Below are positions 1 to 4,889 of a DNA stretch of 5,051 nt, in pieces. The stretch spans positions 1-5,051 of the forward strand of contig DVMG01000280.1 in assembly GCA_018715105.1 (NCBI GenBank), read 5' to 3'. Each line of letters opens with the position of its first letter. Position 1 is the first letter of the stretch. The position numbers and the translations under genes are program-made. The notes under the pieces were generated by a model. It saw only the letters and a list, made by a program, of their open reading frames with translations. It did no database searches and was not told the DNA's origin. The stretch is from Candidatus Ventricola intestinavium. GTDB lineage: Bacteria > Bacillota > Clostridia > Christensenellales > Aristaeellaceae.

Positions 1-104
1 ATTCTTACATGCCGGATGAAATGAAGGATGAAAACGGCAAGGCATATGCATACCGTGACAGCGAAGGCCATTACTATGAGTCTGAATTCGGCCTGAGCTT
101 CTGA
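1..104 (+). CDS. C-terminal end of an unrecognised protein (partial)
   Basis: An open frame enters from the left edge (first full codon at position 3) and stops at TGA 102-104, leaving 33 residues. The tail is polar and rich in acidic and aromatic residues (Y, D, E, then a ...GLSF end), with no membrane segment and no motif I recognise. The case for coding is the open frame in the same direction as the other genes and a hairpin terminator about 70 bases beyond the stop. There is too little sequence to assign a family, and the downstream gene has its own promoter, so co-transcription gives no clue to function. Confidence 0.6.
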   Translation, partial: SYMPDEMKDENGKAYAYRDSEGHYYESEFGLSF

Positions 105-175
105 GCACCCGGGCAGGTTCGGCTTTTCGCAAAGGAAACCGGCCTGATGCCTAAAACAGAAAACGATTTTTTTCA

Positions 176-214
176 AAACCCCTCTTCCCCCCCTCTGGCG
201 GAGAAGAGGGGTTT
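176..214 (+). terminator. Rho-independent-type terminator after the partial gene
   Basis: A perfect 12-bp inverted repeat (AAACCCCTCTTC at 176-187, GAAGAGGGGTTT at 203-214) surrounds a 15-base C-rich loop. The 3' arm ends in TTT but the next bases are ATGTGG, so the U-tract is short on the + strand. A weak outer dyad (T-run plus C at 167-174, G plus A-run at 226-233) extends the symmetry. On the minus strand the stem is followed by TTTTG, so it could work in both directions, although no minus-strand gene is seen. Position after the first gene supports terminator function. Confidence 0.6.
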
Positions 215-249
215 ATGTGGACGGCGAAAAAAACGGCATGCAGCAATCT

Positions 250-274
250 TCCCCTTTTTTGACAAAAAAGGGGA
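250..274. repeat. Perfect 11-bp inverted repeat with 3-base loop
   Basis: TCCCCTTTTTT (250-260) and AAAAAAGGGGA (264-274) are exact reverse complements around GAC. This would form a tight hairpin in RNA from either strand. It lies between the preceding terminator and the fusA2-like promoter, so it may be a backup terminator or insulating element; no T-run follows it on the + strand. It contains a TTGACA hexamer (259-264), but no -10 sits at a usable distance. Confidence 0.6.
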
Positions 275-285
275 CCTGTGACAGG
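275..285. promoter_or_regulatory. Small dyad CCTGT-G-ACAGG, possible operator
   Basis: An 11-base interrupted palindrome (CCTGT 275-279, G280, ACAGG 281-285) directly abuts the preceding inverted repeat and ends 27 bases upstream of the -35 element of the next promoter. Size and placement suit a small protein-binding site, but no regulator is encoded here and short dyads arise by chance. The operator role is inference only. Confidence 0.2.
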
Positions 286-312
286 AGATGAAAAGAAAAA
301 GAACAAAAGCGC

Positions 313-341
313 TTTTCAATTTTCATACAATCTGATATAAT
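313..341 (+). promoter_or_regulatory. Extended -10 sigma-A promoter for the EF-G-like gene
   Basis: The -10 is a perfect TATAAT at 336-341, preceded by TGA (333-335), giving the TGn extended -10. The -35 is TTTTCA at 313-318 (4 of 6 consensus bases), with a 17-base spacer. The predicted start point is near 348, giving a leader of about 72 nt before the ATG at 420. This rules against translation from the in-frame ATG at 351, which would be only about three bases into the transcript. Confidence 0.75.
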
Positions 342-404
342 GGAAAACAGATGGAAGCGGGGCACGCAAAAAACACCGCTTCGAAATATACCGCCAAGCG
401 GCCG

Positions 405-411
405 AAGGAGG
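405..411 (+). promoter_or_regulatory. Ribosome binding site that fixes the EF-G-like start at 420
   Basis: AAGGAGG at 405-411 is a near-perfect anti-16S match, 8 bases upstream of the ATG at 420. The alternative in-frame ATG at 351 has no Shine-Dalgarno sequence and sits at the predicted transcription start, and the 23 extra residues it would add look unlike any EF-G N-terminus. The start at 420 gives a protein beginning MKDYMVKDIRN, matching how this family normally begins just before its first G-domain strand. Confidence 0.85.
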
Positions 412-419
412 AGCGATTT

Positions 420-2498
420 ATGAAAGACTACATGGTGAAGGACATACGCAACATCGCTGTATTGGGACACGGCTCTGAAGGCAAGACCACGCTGGTAGAG
501 GCGATGCTCTATGCCGCCGGTGTGATTGACCGTCAGGGCCGTGTCGAGGATGGCAACACGGTCAGCGATTATGATCCGGAAGAGGTCAAACGCCACATCT
601 CCATCAGCGCCGCGGTGGCGCCCATTGAAATCCATAACAAGAAGATCAATCTCCTTGATGTTCCCGGATACTTTGATTTTGCGGGCGAAATGGCCGGCCC
701 GCTGCATGCGGTGGAAGGCGCGCTGATCGTCATGAGCGCCGTAACCGGGATGTCCACCGGCTTTGAAAAGGCATGGGACGCGGCCGGAAAGCATGGCCTT
801 GCAAGATTCATCGCCATCTCTCAGGTCGATCGTGAACATATCAATTATCGTAAAGTGCTCGATGATCTTCGGGCCCAATACGGCAACTGCATCATCCCCA
901 TGGTGCTGCCCATCGGCGAAGGCGCGACGTTTAAGGGCGTTGTGGATGTGCTCAGCGGCAAGGCGTTTATCGGCGCGGGGAAAGACCGCAAGGAGATCCC
1001 GGTTCCGGAGGATATGCGCGCTCTGGTCGACGAGGCTGTGGAGGCCTGCCATGAAGCGGCCGCATCCACCAGCGAGGAGCTGATGGAAAAATTCTTTGAT
1101 GAGGGCAGGCTCACGGAGGAAGAAATGCTGCGCGGCCTTTCCGCCGGCATCTATGAAGGCAGCATCGTGCCCGTTGCGCCGGTATCCAGCCTGAACGGCA
1201 TCGGCGTGCGGCCGCTGCTCTATGCGCTGGCCATGTATATGCCCTCTCCGCTGGAGCACACCTATCACGGCATCAACCCCAAGACCAAATCCGTGCACAT
1301 CCGTCACGCGGACATGAGCGAGAGCTTTACCGCCCAGGTATTTAAGACCATCGCGGACCCGTTTGTGGGCAAGCTGTCCCTGATCAAGGTGATTTCCGGC
1401 GTGCTGACGCCGGCCACCCCGCTGTTCAACGCCAATGCCGATAAGCCGGAGAAGGCGGCGGGCCTGTTCTCCGTGCGGGGCAAGAAGCAGACGCCTGTCA
1501 GCATGCTCTGCGCGGGAGATATCGGCGCGCTGAGCAAGCTGCAGTATACCTCGACCGGCGACAGCCTGTGCGAGATCGGGAAAATCGTGCAGTATGAGAA
1601 GATCGACTTCCCGGCTCCGCAGCTTTCCCTGGCGGTTTATGCCCGCAAGGCGGGCGAGGAGGACAAGGTATTCTCCGGCCTTGCGCGCCTGTGCGAGGAA
1701 ATGCCCGACGTGATTGTGGCCAAGGATCCCATGACGTCTGAAACGCTCATCAGCGGCCAGGGCGAACTGGAGCTTGAAATCGTGCGCCAGAAATTGCAGA
1801 CCAAGTTCGGTGCCGACGCGGTCTTTAAGGATCCGAAGATTGCATACCGCGAGTCGATCCGCAAAACGATTCAGGTGCAGGGACGCCATAAGAAGCAGTC
1901 CGGCGGCCATGGCCAGTTCGGCGACGTGTGGATTGAGTTTTCTCCCGCGGATCCGGGCGTGGATTTCGAGTTTGTGGACGCGGTGGTCGGAGGAGCCGTT
2001 CCGCGCAACTTCATTCCATCGGTCGAAAAGGGGCTTCGTGAAAATCTGGTGAAGGGCGTGCTGGCGGGATTCCCGATGATGGGGCTTCGCGCCAAGCTTT
2101 ACGACGGTTCCTCCCACCCGGTGGATTCCTCGGAAATGGCGTTTAAAACCGCTGCGCGCATCGCCTATAAGCAGTGCATCAACGCCTCTCCGGTGCTGCT
2201 TGAGCCGATCATGCACGTGGAAATCAGCGTGCCGGATGAATACATGGGCGACATCATGGGGGATATGAACAAGCGCCGCGGCCGCATTCTGGGCATGGAG
2301 CAGGCGGACGGCAAGCAGCTGATCATCGCGGAAGTGCCCCAGGCCGAGATGTTTAAATACGCGACGGATCTGCGCTCCATGACGCAGGCAAAGGGTTCCT
2401 TTAAGATGAACTTTGAGCGGTATGAGGAAGTGCCCGCCGCCATTGCGGCCAAGATCATTGAGGCGCACAAGGCGGATCTTGCGGACGACGAAGATTGA
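420..2498 (+). CDS. EF-G-like translational GTPase (EF-G2/FusA2 family)
   Basis: A 692-residue cytoplasmic protein with full elongation factor G architecture. The GTPase domain occupies about residues 1-275, domain II about 300-390, domain III about 400-470, domain IV about 470-590 and domain V about 592-675. Canonical EF-G drives ribosomal translocation; this paralogue family is less well defined, and I do not claim it is the housekeeping EF-G. The G motifs are G1 GHGSEGKT (16-23), switch I RHISI (58-62), G3 DVPGY (80-84), G4 SQVD (134-137) and a G5-like SSLNG (256-260). Relative to canonical EF-G, the catalytic His after DxPG is Tyr84 and NKxD is degenerate. Domain IV is well kept: GRHKKQSGGHGQFGDVW starts at 488, and the tip loop DGSSHPVDSSEMAF (562-575) retains His566. 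Domain V has EYMGDIMGDMNKRRGRI (607-623), and the C-terminus carries LRSMTQAKGSF. The gene has its own promoter and terminator. Family assignment is confident; the molecular role is not. Confidence 0.9.
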   Translation: MKDYMVKDIRNIAVLGHGSEGKTTLVEAMLYAAGVIDRQGRVEDGNTVSDYDPEEVKRHISISAAVAPIEIHNKKINLLDVPGYFDFAGEMAGPLHAVEGALIVMSAVTGMSTGFEKAWDAAGKHGLARFIAISQVDREHINYRKVLDDLRAQYGNCIIPMVLPIGEGATFKGVVDVLSGKAFIGAGKDRKEIPVPEDMRALVDEAVEACHEAAASTSEELMEKFFDEGRLTEEEMLRGLSAGIYEGSIVPVAPVSSLNGIGVRPLLYALAMYMPSPLEHTYHGINPKTKSVHIRHADMSESFTAQVFKTIADPFVGKLSLIKVISGVLTPATPLFNANADKPEKAAGLFSVRGKKQTPVSMLCAGDIGALSKLQYTSTGDSLCEIGKIVQYEKIDFPAPQLSLAVYARKAGEEDKVFSGLARLCEEMPDVIVAKDPMTSETLISGQGELELEIVRQKLQTKFGADAVFKDPKIAYRESIRKTIQVQGRHKKQSGGHGQFGDVWIEFSPADPGVDFEFVDAVVGGAVPRNFIPSVEKGLRENLVKGVLAGFPMMGLRAKLYDGSSHPVDSSEMAFKTAARIAYKQCINASPVLLEPIMHVEISVPDEYMGDIMGDMNKRRGRILGMEQADGKQLIIAEVPQAEMFKYATDLRSMTQAKGSFKMNFERYEEVPAAIAAKIIEAHKADLADDED

Positions 2499-2516
2499 CG
2501 CGCCGCACGGTTTTTC

Positions 2517-2547
2517 CCGGAGTGGGCAGATGCCCGCTCCGGTTTTT
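2517..2547 (+). terminator. Strong Rho-independent terminator after the EF-G-like gene
   Basis: An 11-bp stem (2517-2527 with 2532-2542, one U·G wobble at 2523/2536) encloses an AGAT tetraloop and is followed directly by TTTTT (2543-2547). It begins 18 bases past the stop codon, so it should separate this gene from rny. Confidence 0.9.
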
Positions 2548-2607
2548 CCATGTTGCCGCAATCTGCTCAAAAACGTCACACAAATTTCACCGGATTGACA
2601 GATTGAC

Positions 2608-2636
2608 TTGACACAGGACGCTTTCAAAGTTAAAAT
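2608..2636 (+). promoter_or_regulatory. Near-consensus sigma-A promoter for the rny leader
   Basis: The -35 is a perfect TTGACA (2608-2613) and the -10 is TAAAAT (2631-2636, 5 of 6), with an ideal 17-base spacer. The predicted start is near 2643. Two further TTGAC hexamers lie just upstream (TTGACA 2595-2600 and TTGACT 2603-2608), but neither has a -10 at a proper distance. The promoter is about 280 bases from the rny start, implying a long untranslated leader or an independent RNA. Confidence 0.8.
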
Positions 2637-2642
2637 AGAGTC

Positions 2643-2855
2643 AGTCAAAGTGAAGGCGTGTGCAGGTTCTTCTGCTGCTGGATTCTACAGCGGGCGCAAG
2701 CCCGTTTGATACATCAAGTCAATAGGCATGGACAGCGCTGTGTACCCGGCACGGGGGATGGCCGGCCGTGGGTGCAAAAGGGAGAAAAGCGCATCTTTTT
2801 ATGTGCTCTCCGGTACGTCTGCCCGGTATATAGGCAAAGACCTCCACACTTTTTT
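2643..2855 (+). ncRNA. Candidate structured RNA or leader upstream of rny
   Basis: From the predicted start (about 2643) the sequence is packed with hairpins. GCAA-loop hairpin: 2689-2695 with 2700-2706. Ten-bp hairpin with a 3-base bulge: 2742-2746 plus 2750-2754 with 2766-2775. GGAGA/TCTCC hairpin with inner GCGCAT/ATGTGC: 2781-2811. Seven-bp hairpin with a 2-base bulge: 2817-2823 with 2833-2841. A long-range pairing closes these: 2658-2666 with 2841-2849 (8 of 9 Watson-Crick), extended by A-U and G·U pairs to 2652/2855. Its 3' arm runs into six T residues (2850-2855), as in an intrinsic terminator. A region with promoter, closed multibranch fold and U-tract could be a free RNA of about 210 nt or an attenuator-type leader for rny. 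I do not recognise a known riboswitch, T-box, 6S or SRP signature. The fold was built by eye, and no covariation can be checked here. Confidence 0.4.
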
Positions 2856-2875
2856 GGCTGGGACGAAATGTCCAA

Positions 2876-2902
2876 TTGACAAAGAAATGAAGAATATGTC
2901 AA
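2876..2902. promoter_or_regulatory. TTGACA / TGTCAA inverted repeat just before the rny RBS
   Basis: TTGACA (2876-2881) and TGTCAA (2897-2902) are exact reverse complements 15 bases apart. The right arm ends two bases before the AAGGAG of rny. A third matching half (GGAC 2861-2864 with GTCC 2870-2873) sits immediately upstream and could form an alternative small hairpin. The element could be an operator or an RNA hairpin affecting ribosome access. No -10 follows the TTGACA, so it is not a promoter. Confidence 0.25.
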
Positions 2903-2904
2903 AG

Positions 2905-2910
2905 AAGGAG
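2905..2910 (+). promoter_or_regulatory. rny ribosome binding site with long spacing to a TTG start
   Basis: AAGGAG at 2905-2910 is followed by 11 bases before the TTG at 2922, longer than the usual 6-9. The start cannot lie further upstream, because an in-frame TGA occurs at 2913-2915. The TTG is the only start giving the complete membrane anchor. A weak start codon with long spacing suggests modest translation initiation. Confidence 0.7.
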
Positions 2911-2921
2911 TGTGAGACGGG

Positions 2922-4517
2922 TTGACGCAGGTTTTGATCGTTCTGGCGGTTGCCGCCGCGCTTTGCGCTGGAGCAGCAGCCGGTTATATCTACCGAAAAA
3001 ACGTGCAGGAAAAGAAGCTCGGGCGTACAGAGGAATATGCCCGCAATCTGCTTGACGAGGCGCAGCGGCGTGCGGAAGAAAAAAAGAAAGAGAGCATTCT
3101 GGAAGCCAAGGAAGAGATTATCCGCCTGAAAAACGAGCTGGACCGCGAGGTTCGCGACCGGCGGGCGGAGGTGCAGCGCAGCGAGCGCCGCGTTGCCCAG
3201 CGAGAGGAAACGCTTGATAAAAAGGCCGACAATCTGGATGCGCGGGAGACGACGCTTGAACGCAAACAGGGGGAGCTCGACCGCCTGACCCAGGAGGCGC
3301 AGGAATACGCCCAGCGCCAGAAGAGCGCGGCGGAAGAGGCGGAAAAAACGGCCCGGGAGATGGAAGAGAAGCAGCGCGCGGAGCTGGAGCGCGTGGCGCA
3401 GATGACCCAGTATGAGGCGCGGGACATGATCGTGCAGCGCATTCAGAAAGAGGCCTATCATGATGCCGGCGTGCTGGTGAGGGAGATCGAGCAGAATGCG
3501 CGCGATGAGGCGGAAAAAAAGGCGCGCAACATTGTGGCCATGGCCATTCAGCGCTGTGCCTCCGACCATGTGGCAGAGACGACGGTTTCCGTGGTATCCC
3601 TGCCCAATGAGGACATGAAGGGCCGCATTATTGGCCGTGAGGGCCGCAATATCCGCACCCTGGAAACGGCGACGGGCGTGGATCTCATCATCGACGATAC
3701 GCCGGAGGCAGTCATCGTCTCCGCGTTTGATCCTGTGCGCAGGGAGATCGCGCGCATCGCGCTGGAAAAGCTGGTTGCGGACGGGCGGATTCATCCGGCA
3801 CGGATTGAAGAAATGGTGGAAAAAGCGCGCCGTGAGGTGGATAACCAGATCCGTGAGACGGGCGAGCAGGCGATCTTTGAGACCAATATGCATGGGATCC
3901 ACCATGAGCTGGTCAAGCTGCTGGGCCGCATGCGTTACCGCACAAGCTATGGTCAGAATGTGCTCCAGCACTCCATCGAGGTGTCCCACCTGGCCGGGCT
4001 GATGGCGGCAGAGCTCGGCGCCGATGTGATGCTTGCCAAGCGTGCGGGCCTGCTGCATGACATTGGAAAGGCCGTGGATCACGAGCTGGAAGGCACGCAT
4101 GTGGAGCTGGGTGTCGAGATGGCCAAGCGTTATCATGAAAGCCCGGAAGTGATCCACTGTATCGCCGCGCACCATAACGATGTGGAGCCGCAGACGGTGG
4201 AGGCGGTGCTGGTGCAGGCAGCGGATGCGATCTCAGCCGCGCGTCCGGGAGCCAGGCGCGAATCGATTGAGAATTACATCCGGCGGCTGGAGAAGCTCGA
4301 AGAAATTGCATCCAGCTTCCAGGGCGTGGAAAAATCGTATGCCATCCAGTCCGGACGTGAGGTGCGTATCATGGTTAAGCCGGAGGATATCTCCGATGAG
4401 GGCACGTATGTGCTGGCCAGAGAGATCGCCAAACGGATTGAGAACGAACTGGAATATCCGGGGCAGATCAAGGTCAATGTCATCCGGGAAACGCGGTGCA
4501 CGGAGTTTGCGAAATAA
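2922..4517 (+). CDS. rny: Ribonuclease Y (membrane-anchored endoribonuclease)
   Basis: RNase Y cleaves single-stranded RNA at the inner face of the membrane and initiates mRNA turnover in Bacillota, where it is associated with an RNA-degradation complex. The 531-residue product is close to the usual length of about 520. A hydrophobic anchor occupies residues 3-23, followed by a long highly charged coiled coil (about 28-205, rich in E, K, R and Q). The KH domain has its GxxG signature in GRIIGREGRN (234-243). The HD domain has His350, the H379-D380 pair in LLHDIGKA, the AHH at 416-418 and Asp435, consistent with a full metal-binding set. The C-terminus ends in the family-typical VIRETR...EFAK. 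The start is TTG with a suboptimally spaced RBS. The gene is preceded by its own promoter and long structured leader and followed by a terminator, so it appears monocistronic. No frameshift or missing key residue is visible. Confidence 0.97.
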   Translation: MTQVLIVLAVAAALCAGAAAGYIYRKNVQEKKLGRTEEYARNLLDEAQRRAEEKKKESILEAKEEIIRLKNELDREVRDRRAEVQRSERRVAQREETLDKKADNLDARETTLERKQGELDRLTQEAQEYAQRQKSAAEEAEKTAREMEEKQRAELERVAQMTQYEARDMIVQRIQKEAYHDAGVLVREIEQNARDEAEKKARNIVAMAIQRCASDHVAETTVSVVSLPNEDMKGRIIGREGRNIRTLETATGVDLIIDDTPEAVIVSAFDPVRREIARIALEKLVADGRIHPARIEEMVEKARREVDNQIRETGEQAIFETNMHGIHHELVKLLGRMRYRTSYGQNVLQHSIEVSHLAGLMAAELGADVMLAKRAGLLHDIGKAVDHELEGTHVELGVEMAKRYHESPEVIHCIAAHHNDVEPQTVEAVLVQAADAISAARPGARRESIENYIRRLEKLEEIASSFQGVEKSYAIQSGREVRIMVKPEDISDEGTYVLAREIAKRIENELEYPGQIKVNVIRETRCTEFAK

Positions 4518-4521
4518 CGCG

Positions 4522-4550
4522 AGGGAGCCGAAAGGGCTCCCTTTATTTGT
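4522..4550 (+). terminator. Rho-independent terminator after rny
   Basis: A GC-rich stem (GGGAGCC 4523-4529 with GGCTCCC 4535-4541, plus A4522-T4542) with loop GAAAG is followed by a T-rich tract, TTTATTTGTT. It begins four bases after the rny stop codon. This is a standard intrinsic terminator arrangement. Confidence 0.9.
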
Positions 4551-4619
4551 TGACATCAGCATCGCTTTCATGGCTTTCATTCATGACAGACGCGGCTTCT
4601 CTCAGGAGGGTGGGAATCT

Positions 4620-4646
4620 TTTTTCCCCCTTCGGAAGGGAGAAAAG
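4620..4646. repeat. Imperfect inverted repeat in the rny to GGDEF gap
   Basis: A T-rich then C-rich left arm (4620-4631) pairs with a G-rich then A-rich right arm (4635-4646) around a 3-base CGG loop. There is one C×A mismatch (4626/4640) and one U·G pair at the base. It has the same pyrimidine-arm/purine-arm build as the hairpin at 250-274. No T-run follows it, so a terminator role is weak. Confidence 0.45.
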
Positions 4647-4779
4647 CGTTTGGGGGGCGATGGCAGCGCCGGCCCGAGGAGCGCCTCGAATCGGTTTTGT
4701 CGATGAAAGAGGCGGCGGGCGCGCAGAGCGTCTTTTCGAGAACCGGCGTATAAAAAATGGGGATGACAAGAAAAAATCA
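4647..4779. other. Non-coding GC-rich stretch with small nested dyads
   Basis: No convincing reading frame or start with an RBS is found here. Two mutually exclusive hairpins are visible: CGAGG (4675-4679) with CCTCG (4684-4688), and CGCCTC (4682-4687) with GAGGCG (4709-4714), the latter enclosing ATCG/CGAT (4690-4693 with 4701-4704). The DNA becomes A-rich from about 4750 toward the promoter. I cannot assign a function. Confidence 0.35.
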
Positions 4780-4808
4780 TTTTCTATTTCCAAAAAATGG
4801 AGTATAAT
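4780..4808 (+). promoter_or_regulatory. Probable promoter of the GGDEF gene
   Basis: A perfect TATAAT (4803-4808) lies in an A/T-rich stretch. The best -35 with a 17-base spacer is TTTTCT (4780-4785), only 3 of 6, so activity may rely on the A/T-rich upstream DNA or an activator. The predicted start near 4815 gives a leader of about 75 nt. The block TATAATGG is shared with the promoter at 336. Confidence 0.55.
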
Positions 4809-4855
4809 GGTTGTATTCCTAAAGCCGCCGTTCAGGCCGGCCGCCGGATGGATCG

Positions 4856-4889
4856 CCCCAAACTCTTCAGTAAGCTTAGGGGATGCGAT
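4856..4889 (+). promoter_or_regulatory. RBS of the GGDEF gene, possibly sequestered
   Basis: AGGGGA (4878-4883) is spaced 6 bases from the ATG at 4890 and decides that start; the ATG at 4883 meets a stop after 12 codons. CCCC at 4856-4859 can pair with GGGG of the RBS (4879-4882), with imperfect flanking AA/TT pairs, giving a small hairpin that could mask the ribosome binding site. Sequestration is inference. Confidence 0.45.

Noticed and set aside
259..264. TTGACA inside the 250-274 hairpin as a -35
   Set aside because: No -10 at a suitable distance; the real -10 at 336 is far too remote.
351..419. N-terminal extension of the EF-G-like protein from ATG 351
   Set aside because: The predicted transcription start is about 348, there is no RBS before 351, and the perfect RBS at 405-411 directs the ATG at 420.
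213..2648. 811-codon open frame on the minus strand opposite the EF-G-like gene
   Set aside because: It is a mirror of a real gene in GC-rich codons: the product is His/Arg/Gly-rich without recognisable domains, while the + strand gives a full EF-G-like protein with promoter, RBS and terminator.
2658..2879. 73-codon frame in the rny leader
   Set aside because: GTG start without an RBS, Cys/Arg/Trp-rich product, and overlap with a dense series of hairpins better explained as RNA structure.
2643..2921. Known riboswitch, T-box or 6S RNA in the rny leader
   Set aside because: I could not find the T-box AGGGTGG-type core, a c-di-GMP or c-di-AMP riboswitch core, or a 6S-like single long helix with a central bubble; the visible fold is multibranched.
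2728..2925. 65-codon frame in the rny leader as a real protein gene
   Set aside because: No convincing RBS and unusual composition; only its overlap with the rny TTG was kept, as a coupling possibility.
2799..4175. 458-codon open frame on the minus strand opposite rny
   Set aside because: It is antisense to the coiled-coil and KH coding part of rny; composition is low-complexity, with no domains and no RBS or promoter support.
4550..4555. TTGACA after the rny terminator as a promoter -35
   Set aside because: No -10-like hexamer at 16-18 bases downstream, and it overlaps the terminator T-tract.
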